From: Thermoanaerobaculia bacterium
Lineage (GTDB): Bacteria; Acidobacteriota; Thermoanaerobaculia; Multivoradales; UBA5704
NCBI GenBank assembly: GCA_025937035.1
Contig: JAICSG010000178.1
Location: 1 to 7,511, forward strand
DNA length: 7,511 nucleotides
Direction of reading: 5' to 3'
How positions within the stretch are numbered: position 1 is the first letter of the stretch; every line of letters starts with the position of its first letter. The notes beneath the pieces were generated by a model that ran no database searches, was not told the origin of the DNA, and worked only from the letters and a program-made list of their open reading frames with translations. The translations under genes and the position numbers were made by a program. Below, piece after piece: positions 1-7,511 of this stretch.

Positions 1-265
1 AGACCTCGAATTCGACCGCCACCCACCTCTCCACCTCGGCCAGGAAGATGATCTCGTTCAGCCAGTCGACCAGGAGGGCCTCGCGGTCCACCGAGGAGAC
101 CTCGATGGTTTTTGGCTCGCCGGAAGGCTCGGCCGGCCGCCCCCGCAGCAGCAGAGCCCCGAGCGCCCGCCCCGCCTCGGCCAGGAGGCCGGCCAGGGTG
201 TCGGCTCCCATCTGGAGCTGCACCTCGGCGGTGTGGTCGACCCAGCGGTGAAAGGGGGCGCTCAT
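1..265 (-). CDS. Archease (RtcB-activating protein), 3' part cut by window edge
   Basis: Reading the complement from the ATG at 263-265 gives 88 codons that begin MSAPFHRWVDHTAEVQLQMG and stay open to base 1. The WVDHTAEVQL segment (residues 8-17) matches the archease N-terminal signature, whose Asp-His-Thr region carries a conserved acidic metal-binding residue. LLVDWLNEIIFLAE (about residues 63-76) matches the second hallmark block, the D.E.LLVDWLNELL stretch. Archeases are about 140 residues long, so roughly the last third is missing here. The family is known to help the tRNA/RNA ligase RtcB form its guanylylated intermediate and turn over, acting in the cytoplasm in RNA repair or tRNA splicing. 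No clear Shine-Dalgarno sequence precedes the ATG. The gene follows the MscS gene in the same direction after a 90-bp gap that holds repeats. Identification rests on motif recognition; the two blocks together make it fairly secure. Confidence 0.85.
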   Translation of the reverse strand, partial: MSAPFHRWVDHTAEVQLQMGADTLAGLLAEAGRALGALLLRGRPAEPSGEPKTIEVSSVDREALLVDWLNEIIFLAEVERWVAVEFEV

Positions 266-296
266 GGGAGCAAAGCTACCACCGGGGGAGGACCAA

Positions 297-320
297 CACG
301 GACGCCCACTGCCGTCCGTG
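297..320. other. Inverted repeat / potential hairpin between mscS-like and archease genes
   Basis: CACGGACG (297-304) is the exact reverse complement of CGTCCGTG (313-320), giving an 8-bp GC-rich stem with the 8-nt loop CCCACTGC. The right arm is the first unit of the decamer array. No T-run follows on either strand, so it does not look like a classical intrinsic terminator. In a minus-strand transcript the hairpin would sit 31 nt upstream of the archease start codon, where it could affect termination, RNA stability or translation. That role is inference; the stem itself is plain in the sequence. Confidence 0.5.
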
Positions 321-350
321 CCAGTCCGTGCTCGTCCGTGTCAGTCCGTG
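314..350. repeat. Decamer-periodic GTCCGTG repeat (4 units)
   Basis: GTCCGTG occurs at 314, 324, 334 and 344, exactly 10 bp apart, separated by the trinucleotides CCA, CTC and TCA. On the minus strand, the direction of the flanking genes, the unit reads CACGGAC plus three variable bases. The array starts 5 nt past the MscS stop codon and ends well before the archease start, so it is intergenic. A fifth copy lies in inverted orientation at 297-303. The 10-bp period is close to one helical turn, so all units would face the same side of the DNA. Function is unknown; candidates are a protein-binding array, a mobile short repeat or a transcript-processing site. Confidence 0.75.
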
Positions 351-355
351 TTTCT

Positions 356-1303
356 TCAGTGCGACGATTCCGGCCTTCGCCCGCCGCCCCGCCCCAACCC
401 CACATCTTCCAAGGCCTGGGAGAGGCTCTCGCCCCCCTTGACCGCGAAGTCGAGGGTGCGGGTAGGGAAGGGCAGGGTGATGCCGTTCTGGTCGAAGGCC
501 TTCTTCAGGCGCTCGATGGCCTCGCTCTTCGCCCGCAGGTAGTCCGACTGCTTGGAGGTGAAGTCGATCCAGAAGCGCGCCACCAGGTTGATCGCGCTGT
601 CGGAGAGGTCCTCGAAGAAGAGCTCGACCTCGGTGTCCGGCTTGCGCGAGGGCATCTGCTCCAGGGCCTGGAGGGCGACCCGCCTCACCTTCTCCAGGTC
701 GTCGCCGTAGGAGACCCCGGCCTTGATGTCCACCCGCCGCTGGCCGGTGGCGCTGAAGTTGGTGATCGGGTTCTCGAAGATCTGCTTGTTGGGGACGAGG
801 ATGATCTGCCCCTGCGGCGTGCGGATCTCCGTCCAGCGCAGGTGGACCCGCTTGACGATCCCCTGGATGTCCTTGCTCTGGATGAGGTGGCCGGCGCGGA
901 AGGGGTGCTCGATCGAGAGATAGATGCCGGCCATGAAGTTGGCGGCGATGTCCTGGAAGGCGAACCCCAGCGCCAGGCCGATGATGCCGGCCCCCGCGAG
1001 CAGCGAGGCGACCGTCTTCTGGAGCCCGAGGATGCCGAGGGCGACGAAGAGGCCGGCCGCCACCAGGGCCAGGAAGACCGCCTGCCCCAGCACCCGGTTG
1101 ACCTGCTCGCTGTGCGAGACCCGGCGCAGCAGGCGGTGCAGGAGGTTGCGCGCCAGCTTGGCCAGCAGCCAGAAGCCGACCAGCACCGCCACCGCCACGG
1201 CGAGGTTCGGCAGCAGCAGGATGAAGTCCCGCGCCCACCCCATCACCTTGGCTGCGAGCAGGCCCCACGCTTTCTCAATATCCACGCGGGACCATGGATG
1301 CAA
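356..1303 (-). CDS. MscS-family small-conductance mechanosensitive channel
   Basis: The 315-residue protein has the MscS architecture. TM1 is at about residues 27-50 (FILLLPNLAVAVAVLVGFWLLAK) and TM2 at about 72-94. The pore-lining TM3 is at about 96-131, with the Gly/Ala-rich VASLLAGAGIIGLALGFAFQ face. The beta domain at about 132-195 contains the family-typical PNKQIFENPITNFS (171-184). The alpha/beta C-terminal domain ends with the expected ITLPFPTRTLDF (275-286), followed by a short Gly/Arg tail. The length is close to the 286-residue E. coli MscS, without the periplasmic domains of larger homologues. Such channels sit in the inner membrane and release solutes on hypo-osmotic shock. The start used is a TTG three bases after the upstream GNAT stop; a GTG at 1283-1285 would remove six residues and is equally possible, since neither has a good ribosome binding site. 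The tight spacing implies co-transcription with the GNAT gene. Confidence 0.92.
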   Translation of the reverse strand: MHPWSRVDIEKAWGLLAAKVMGWARDFILLLPNLAVAVAVLVGFWLLAKLARNLLHRLLRRVSHSEQVNRVLGQAVFLALVAAGLFVALGILGLQKTVASLLAGAGIIGLALGFAFQDIAANFMAGIYLSIEHPFRAGHLIQSKDIQGIVKRVHLRWTEIRTPQGQIILVPNKQIFENPITNFSATGQRRVDIKAGVSYGDDLEKVRRVALQALEQMPSRKPDTEVELFFEDLSDSAINLVARFWIDFTSKQSDYLRAKSEAIERLKKAFDQNGITLPFPTRTLDFAVKGGESLSQALEDVGLGRGGGRRPESSH

Positions 1304-1306
1304 CGG

Positions 1307-1891
1307 TCACGCCAATCCCGCCAGCCGCTCCTCCAGCCTCGCCCTCACCTCGGGCCACTCCTCCGCCAGGAGGCTGTACATCACAGTATCGCGGAGGGTG
1401 CCGTTCGAGCGGATCTGGTAACTCCGCAGCACCCCTTCGCGCTGGGCGCCGAGCTTCTCGATGGCCCGCCGGCTCTGGAGGTTGTTGAGGTCGGTCGTGA
1501 ATTGGACCCGCAGGGCGCCGAGGTCCTCGAAGGCGTGCCGCAGCAGCAGGAGCTTGCTCTCCGGGTTGACCCGGGTGCCCTGGTGGGAGCGGGCGATCCA
1601 GGTGCGGCCGATCTCCAGGCCCCGGTGCTGGGGGCGGATGTAGAGATAGCCGGTGGTCCCCAGGGCCTCGCCCGTCCGCCGGTCGAGGATGACGAAGAGC
1701 AGGGAGTCCGGCTTGGCGAGGCTGAGGCGGACCCACTCCGCGAAGGCTTCGAGGCTGGCGTCCCGGGGCGCGTCCAGGGTGTGCTGGAAGAGCTCGAGGC
1801 CGGCCCTGGGCCAGAGCCGCGGCGCGTCCTCCTGGGTCAGCGGCTCCAGGCGGATCGTGGGGCCCTCGAGGGTGACGGGCTGGACGTTCAT
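1307..1891 (-). CDS. GNAT-family N-acetyltransferase, RimJ/RimL type
   Basis: A 194-residue protein that starts MNVQPVTLEGPTIRLEPLTQ, the usual opening of RimJ/RimL-like acetyltransferases (V.LEG..vRLEPL). Later family blocks follow in order: LGTTGYLYIRPQHRGLEIGRTWI (78-99), the acetyl-CoA-binding region at about 101-120 (SHQGTRVNPESKLLLLRHAF), RVQFTTDLNNLQSRRAIEKLGAQREGVLR (128-156) and RDTVMYSLLAEEWPEV (167-182). The Asn-rich TDLNN..S segment before the last helix is typical. The enzyme would transfer acetyl from acetyl-CoA to an amine, on a protein N-terminus or a small molecule; the substrate cannot be read from sequence. The ATG at 1891 is chosen because family homology begins within a few residues of it; the frame is open further upstream (to at least 2005), but that stretch is antisense to the DUF4344 signal peptide. 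It ends three bases before the MscS start, so it is probably the first gene of that operon. Confidence 0.9.
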   Translation of the reverse strand: MNVQPVTLEGPTIRLEPLTQEDAPRLWPRAGLELFQHTLDAPRDASLEAFAEWVRLSLAKPDSLLFVILDRRTGEALGTTGYLYIRPQHRGLEIGRTWIARSHQGTRVNPESKLLLLRHAFEDLGALRVQFTTDLNNLQSRRAIEKLGAQREGVLRSYQIRSNGTLRDTVMYSLLAEEWPEVRARLEERLAGLA

Positions 1892-1917
1892 GGAGCGGGA
1901 GTCTATCCTCTCTCCCC
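1892..1917. promoter_or_regulatory. 26-bp divergent start-to-start gap
   Basis: The GNAT gene (minus) and the DUF4344 gene (plus) start only 26 bp apart if the ATG at 1891 and the GTG at 1918 are right. This is too short for two non-overlapping promoters with leaders, so the promoters must overlap each other or lie inside the opposing gene's 5' coding region. I see no convincing -10/-35 pair and only a weak GGGAG (1897-1901) about 16 nt before the GTG. Reported as a candidate shared control region only. Confidence 0.3.
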
Positions 1918-2797
1918 GTGCCAATCCTCCCAGCCGTCCGCCGCCTGGCGTTCTCTCTGATCCTCGTCTCCGGCGCCGCCCTGGCTCAATCGGCCCCTCA
2001 GCCACCCGAGCCCCCGCCCGCCGCCGCTCCGGCCCAGCCGCCGGCCGCTCCGGGGACAGAGACGGCCCCGGCGCCGCCCCCTCCCGCGCCCGACCGCGGC
2101 GATTTCAAGGTGGTCTACGAGAAGGTCAAGAGCCCGGACATCCGGGAGCTGCAGGAGATCTTCCGCGGCACCCAGCTCCTGGAGGAGACCGCCCGGGCCC
2201 TCAACGAGAAGCTCTCCCTGCCGGCCGACGTCGTCATCACCCCCCGCGAGTGCGGCGCGGCCGATGCCACCTGGGAGGCGGACAAGCGCCGGATCTCCAT
2301 CTGCTACGAGCTGGTGGGCGACTTCGCCGAGCTCTTCCTGCGTGCCGCGAAGCAGCCGGACGCCAGCCAGGCGGGGAACGCCGTGGCGGCCGCCAGCCTC
2401 TTCATGGTGTTCCACGAGGCCGGGCACGCCCTGATCAGCCTCTACCAGCTCCCGGTGGCCGGCCATGAGGAGGAGGCCGCCGATCAGATCGCCACCCTGA
2501 TCCTCCTCGGCAGCGGCAAGGAGGGGGGGACCACCGCGGTGGACAGCACCTCGGTCCTCCTAACCCAGGAGAAGAACGCGGCAATGCGGGCCCGGCTGGC
2601 CAGGCTCCCTTTCTGGAGCGGTCACGGCTTCAACGAGGCCCGGCTCACCGACATCCTCTGCTGGGTCTACGGCCGCGATCCCCAGGCCTTCCAGGAATTG
2701 GTGGGCGACGGCACCCTCCCCGCCGCCCGTGCCCAGGGGTGCGCCGCCGAATACGAGAAGGTGGCGAAGACCTGGGATCAGCCGCTGGCGCCCTATC

Positions 2798-4681
<1,884 letters not shown>

Positions 4682-4691
4682 CTTTGGATGG

Positions 4692-4698
4692 TCCCCTT
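4692..4698 (-). promoter_or_regulatory. Probable ribosome binding site of DUF885 copy 1
   Basis: AAGGGGA on the minus strand lies 10 nt before the ATG at 4681. It supports that start, as does the signal peptide that follows. The intervening CATCCAAAG is shared with copy 2. Confidence 0.45.
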
Positions 4699-4706
4699 CA
4701 GGATAC

Positions 4707-4726
4707 GGAGGGACACAGCTCCCCCC
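4707..4726 (-). other. Intercistronic hairpin between DUF885 copies 2 and 1
   Basis: In the minus-strand transcript GGGGGGA (4726-4720) can pair with UCCCUCC (4713-4707) through one G-U pair, giving a 7-bp stem with the loop GCUGUG. It lies in the 62-bp spacer between the copy 2 stop and the copy 1 start, just upstream of the copy 1 ribosome binding site. No U-run follows, so it is more likely an RNA stability or attenuation element, or chance, than an intrinsic terminator. Confidence 0.35.
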
Positions 4727-4743
4727 AGTCTCTTTGCAGGCTT

Positions 4744-6591
4744 TTACGGCGCGGCCGGGGAAAGGTTTCCAGGGGCGGTTTTTCGCTCCGCCACCCAGGC
4801 CTTAATGTTTTTCTCCAGCAGGGCGAGCGGAAGCTGCCCGTGGGCGAGGAGCTGGTCGTGGAAGGCGCGGATGTCGAACCGCGGCCCCAGCTCCTTCTGG
4901 GCGTAGGCCCGCAGCTCCTTGATCTTCAATTCGCCGATCTTGTAGCAGACCGCTCCACCCGGCCAGACGATATAACGATCGATCTCGACCTCGATATCGT
5001 GATCGGTGCGGGCCGAATTGGCCTTGCAATACTCGATCGCCTGCTGGCGGGTCCACCCCTTGACGTGCAGGCCGGTGTCGACCACCAGACGGAGGGCCCG
5101 CCACATCTCGTAGGTGAGCTGGCCGAAGCGGGAGTAGGGGTCCTTGTAGAGGCCGATCTCGTATCCCAGGCTCTCGGCGTAGAGGGCCCACCCCTCGGAC
5201 ATGGCGGGATAGACGTCCCACTTGCGCCAGTCGGGGAGGTCGCCCAGCTCCTCGATGAGGGCGTACATGATGTGGTGCCCCGGCACGGCCTCGTGCGAGG
5301 CGAGCGCCTCCATCTCCCACTTCGGGCGCGTCTTCAGGCCGTAGGTGTTGACGTTGAACCATCCGGGCCGGCCGGCGGCGAGGGAGCCGTTGGCGTAGTA
5401 GCCGGTCGTCTGCGATTTGGCGGCGCTCGCGGGAATCTCGGTGACGCCGTAGGGGAGGCGCGGCAGCTTGCCGAAGAGCTTGATCAGCTCGGGATCGATC
5501 CTCTTGGTGATGTCGCGATACCCCCGGAGCATGTCCTCCGGCTTGTCCCAGAAGAAGCGCGGATCGGTGCGCAGGAACTTGCAGAATTCCTCGAAGCTCC
5601 CCTGGAAGCCGGTCGAGGCGATCAGCTCGTCCATCTCCTTGCGGATGCGCTTCACCTCGGAGAGACCGAGCTCGTGGATCTGCTCGGGCGTCAGGTCGGT
5701 CGTGGTGGCGTTCCTCACCTCGTAGGCGTACCAGGCCCGGCCGTCCGGCAGGTCGCTCATGGCGGTGGTCTGGCGCGCCCCCGGGATGTAGGTCTGGACC
5801 AGATAGTCGTGGAGCTTGCGGAGGGCGGGCTCCACCTGGCTCTGGAAGATTTGCGCGGCCTCGCGCCGGAGCCGCTCGCGGTCGGCGGCGGGGATGGCGT
5901 CGGGGATCTGCTGAAAGCTCTCCAGGACGGGGCTCTTCGCGGGGTCCTTGGTGAAGAGGCTCTCGAACTGGGCGGGCACGTCGCGCAGGGTCACCCTGGG
6001 CGGCGTGATCCCCGCCTTGAGCCCCTGGGCGAGCAGGGCCAGGGTCTGGTCGACCACCCGGGGGACCTGGCGCAGCCGGGAGAGCCGGTTCTCGTAGTCC
6101 TGGACGGAGCGGGTGGGCATGCTCTCCAGGAGGGCCGGAAGGTCCTGCTGGATGCCTTTGAGCTGATGGACCAGCATGTATTCCGCATGGAACCGCTCCC
6201 CCTCGATCCCCTGGTCGATCCGCCAGAGCGCCAGGTCGTAGTCCACCTGCTCGGAGGGGGTGAGACGCGCGCGGTCGATCGAGCCGAGGGCCGCGCGCTC
6301 GTCGCGGGCGATGCGCCTGGCGAGGGCGATCGTCTCCGCCGAGAGGTCCCCCAGGCGGTCGTCGAGCCCCGGGTAGCCGATGTAGGTGGCGAGCTCGGGA
6401 TTGCCCAGCATCCCCGCCCGCCAGAAGAGGTCGAAGAAGCGCTTCAGCCGCTCGCTCTCACTCCCCTGGCCGCGGGTGGCGGGAAACTGCTCGATCCGCC
6501 GGGCCGATTCGACGAGGTCGGGCGGAGGGGCGGCGCCGGCGAGGGCGGCCGTCAACAGGAGGGCGGCAAGGGCGAGAACCGGCTTTTTCAT
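4744..6591 (-). CDS. Exported DUF885 family putative metallopeptidase, copy 2 (middle)
   Basis: A 615-residue protein beginning MKKPVLALAALLLTAALAGA, a signal peptide nearly identical to that of copy 1. It aligns with copy 1 without gaps from residue 1 through the catalytic region: LTPEQ starts at residue 300 and HEAVPGHH lies at 433-440 in both. EGWALYAE is at 466-473. Compared with copy 1, HHLQ is HHIM (441-442) and WPGQALAYK is WPGGAVCYK (Q546G, L548V, A549C), next to motifs that are otherwise fixed. The tail after WVAE is short (RKTAPGNLSPAAP). The frame is open upstream to 6921, but that extension is antisense-free overlap with copy 3 in another frame and has no DUF885 similarity; the ATG at 6591 with a signal peptide and a GGGGAG site is the real start. 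The start overlaps the stop of copy 3, so translation is probably coupled. Substrate unknown. Confidence 0.9.
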   Translation of the reverse strand: MKKPVLALAALLLTAALAGAAPPPDLVESARRIEQFPATRGQGSESERLKRFFDLFWRAGMLGNPELATYIGYPGLDDRLGDLSAETIALARRIARDERAALGSIDRARLTPSEQVDYDLALWRIDQGIEGERFHAEYMLVHQLKGIQQDLPALLESMPTRSVQDYENRLSRLRQVPRVVDQTLALLAQGLKAGITPPRVTLRDVPAQFESLFTKDPAKSPVLESFQQIPDAIPAADRERLRREAAQIFQSQVEPALRKLHDYLVQTYIPGARQTTAMSDLPDGRAWYAYEVRNATTTDLTPEQIHELGLSEVKRIRKEMDELIASTGFQGSFEEFCKFLRTDPRFFWDKPEDMLRGYRDITKRIDPELIKLFGKLPRLPYGVTEIPASAAKSQTTGYYANGSLAAGRPGWFNVNTYGLKTRPKWEMEALASHEAVPGHHIMYALIEELGDLPDWRKWDVYPAMSEGWALYAESLGYEIGLYKDPYSRFGQLTYEMWRALRLVVDTGLHVKGWTRQQAIEYCKANSARTDHDIEVEIDRYIVWPGGAVCYKIGELKIKELRAYAQKELGPRFDIRAFHDQLLAHGQLPLALLEKNIKAWVAERKTAPGNLSPAAP

Positions 6592-6600
6592 CTTTGGATG
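6580..6600. repeat. 21-bp direct repeat at DUF885 start (copy 2 instance)
   Basis: Identical to 4670-4690. Here the 9 leader nucleotides are also coding, because they lie in the 3' end of copy 3. Confidence 0.85.
6588..6591 (-). other. ATGA stop/start overlap between DUF885 copies 3 and 2
   Basis: On the minus strand ATGA combines the ATG of copy 2 (6591-6589) with the TGA of copy 3 (6590-6588). Such overlaps are typical of translational coupling by a terminating ribosome. The last four residues of copy 3 (SIQR) are encoded by what is untranslated leader in the corresponding position upstream of copy 1. Confidence 0.85.
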
Positions 6601-7511
6601 CTCCCCGCCACCCAGGCCTTGATGCGTTTCTCCAACAGGGCGAGCGGCAGTTGGCCGTGGTCGAGGAGCTGGTCGTGGAAGGCGCGGACGTCGAACCTGG
6701 ACCCCAGCTCCTTCTCCGCGTAGGCCCGCAGCTCCTTGATCTTCAGCTCGCCGACCTTGTAGCAGACGGCGCCCCCCGGCCAGACGATGTAACGGTCGAC
6801 CTCGACCTCGATCTCGTGATCGGTACGGGCCGAGCTCGCCTTGCAATAATCGATCGCCTGCTGGCGTGTCCATCCGAGATCGTGCAGGCCGGTGTCGACC
6901 ACCAGGCGGATGGCCCGCCACATCTCAGCGTTGAGCTGGCCGAAGTGGGAGTAGGGGTCCTTGTAGAGGCCGATCTCGTATCCCAGGCTCTCGGCGTAGA
7001 GGGCCCACCCCTCGCCCATGGCGGGGTAGGCGTCCCATCGGCGCCATTCGGGGATCTCTCCCAGCTCCTCGACGAGGGCAGCCATCATGTGGTGCCCCGG
7101 TACGGCCTCGTGCGAGGCCAGATCCTCCATCGCCCACTTCGGGCGCGACTTGAGGTCGTAGGTGTTGACGTAGAACCAGCCCGGCCGGCCGGCGGCGAGC
7201 GAGCCGCCGCCGTAGTAGGCGCTCATCTGCGACTTCGCGGCGCTCGCCGGCACGGCGGTGACGCCGTAGGGGAGGCGCGGCAGCTTGCCGAACAGCTTGA
7301 CGAGCTCGGGATCGATCCGCTTGGTGATGTCGCGATAGCCCCGGAGCAGATCCTCCGGCTTGTCGTAGAAGAAGCGCGGATCGGTGCGGAGAAACTTGCA
7401 GAAGTCCTCGAAGCTCCCCTGGAAGCCGGTCGAGGCGATCAGCTCATCCATCTCCTTGCGGATGCGCTTCACCTCGGAGAGGCCGATCTGGTGGATCTGC
7501 TCCGGGGTCAG
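6588..7511 (-). CDS. DUF885 family putative metallopeptidase, copy 3 (first in array), 5' part cut by window edge
   Basis: The visible 307 residues begin LTPEQIHQIGLSEVKRIRKEMDEL, matching residue 300 onward of copies 1 and 2, so about 299 N-terminal residues lie outside the window. The GTG at 7472 is an internal valine in this conserved block, not a start. HEAVPGHH is visible residues 134-141, the same distance from LTPEQ as in the other copies, and EGWALYAE follows at the same spacing. Over about 285 aligned residues I count roughly 41 differences from copy 2 (near 85% identity, by hand). It shares WPGGAVCYK with copy 2 and has HHMM where copy 1 has HHLQ. It ends soon after WVA (GSIQR), the shortest tail of the three. 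A signal peptide is expected but not visible. It is the upstream gene of the array and is coupled to copy 2. Confidence 0.9.
   Translation of the reverse strand: MTPEQIHQIGLSEVKRIRKEMDELIASTGFQGSFEDFCKFLRTDPRFFYDKPEDLLRGYRDITKRIDPELVKLFGKLPRLPYGVTAVPASAAKSQMSAYYGGGSLAAGRPGWFYVNTYDLKSRPKWAMEDLASHEAVPGHHMMAALVEELGEIPEWRRWDAYPAMGEGWALYAESLGYEIGLYKDPYSHFGQLNAEMWRAIRLVVDTGLHDLGWTRQQAIDYCKASSARTDHEIEVEVDRYIVWPGGAVCYKVGELKIKELRAYAEKELGSRFDVRAFHDQLLDHGQLPLALLEKRIKAWVAGSIQR
6601..6606 (-). promoter_or_regulatory. Probable ribosome binding site of DUF885 copy 2
   Basis: GGGGAG on the minus strand lies 9 nt before the ATG at 6591, inside the last codons of copy 3. It favours 6591 over the open upstream extension of the same frame. 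Confidence 0.45.

Noticed and set aside
297..350. CRISPR array or intrinsic terminator
   Set aside because: The repeats are 7 bp with 3-bp spacers, far too short for CRISPR. The hairpin has no following T-run on either strand.
276..1268. Minus-strand open frame of 330 codons overlapping the MscS gene
   Set aside because: It is an out-of-frame shadow of the MscS reading frame with low-complexity Gly/Ala/Arg/Pro composition. Its C-terminal end is only a translation of the decamer repeat.
233..1960. Long plus-strand open frame of 575 codons opposite the MscS and GNAT genes
   Set aside because: It is antisense to two well-recognised genes. Its translation is a GC-codon shadow (runs of LEG, EVD, LLGQ) with no known domain.
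4684..6723. Plus-strand open frame of 679 codons opposite DUF885 copy 2
   Set aside because: Same shadow as opposite copy 1; its resemblance to that frame follows from the sense-strand paralogy and is not independent evidence of coding.
6592..6921. N-terminal extension of DUF885 copy 2
   Set aside because: The frame is open to 6921 but overlaps copy 3 coding sequence in another frame. The translated extension is Arg/Gly/Pro-rich with no DUF885 similarity, and a signal peptide starts at 6591.
6588..7472. DUF885 copy 3 as a short gene starting at the GTG at 7472
   Set aside because: Conserved in-frame sequence (LTPEQIHQIGLSEV) continues upstream to the window edge, so this is an internal valine of a truncated view.

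Overview
The window is GC-rich bacterial DNA, densely coding, with codons ending mostly in G or C. It holds seven protein genes, two of them cut by the window edges. I saw no rRNA, tRNA, CRISPR array, transposase or phage gene. Tandem exported DUF885 proteins, a DUF4344 protein and a bacterial archease suggest a high-GC Gram-negative such as an acidobacterium or myxobacterium-like lineage. That placement is an inference at low confidence, because nothing here is a phylogenetic marker.

Left block (1-1891, all on the minus strand). Transcription runs from a RimJ/RimL-type GNAT acetyltransferase (start 1891) into an MscS-family mechanosensitive channel three bases later. It may continue into an archease gene that starts at 265 and leaves the window at base 1. 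The 90 bp between the channel and the archease hold a decamer-periodic repeat (four GTCCGTG units plus one inverted copy that can form a hairpin). Archease is the cofactor of the RNA ligase RtcB, so rtcB may lie just outside the left edge.

Middle (1918-2895, plus strand). A single gene encodes an exported DUF4344 putative zinc metallopeptidase with proline-rich N- and C-terminal segments. Its start lies 26 bp from the divergent GNAT start. Its 3' end overlaps the convergent neighbour by 98 bp.

Right block (2798-7511, minus strand). Three tandem paralogues of the DUF885 family (HExxPGHH and EGWALYAE motifs) are read from the right edge leftward. The upstream copy enters from outside the window. 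Its stop overlaps the start of the middle copy (ATGA). The middle copy is followed by a 62-bp spacer containing a hairpin, and then by the third copy. The middle and last copies carry near-identical signal peptides, and the two align without gaps up to and through the catalytic region. The first two copies (in transcription order) share substitutions next to the catalytic motifs that the last copy lacks, which suggests functional divergence.

Together, the right and middle blocks form a cluster of four putative metallopeptidases, three of them visibly exported. A joint role in extracytoplasmic peptide breakdown is plausible but is inferred from context only. I found no clearly new biological system. 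The most distinctive things are the diverging DUF885 array, the antisense overlap between two peptidase genes, and the decamer repeat.
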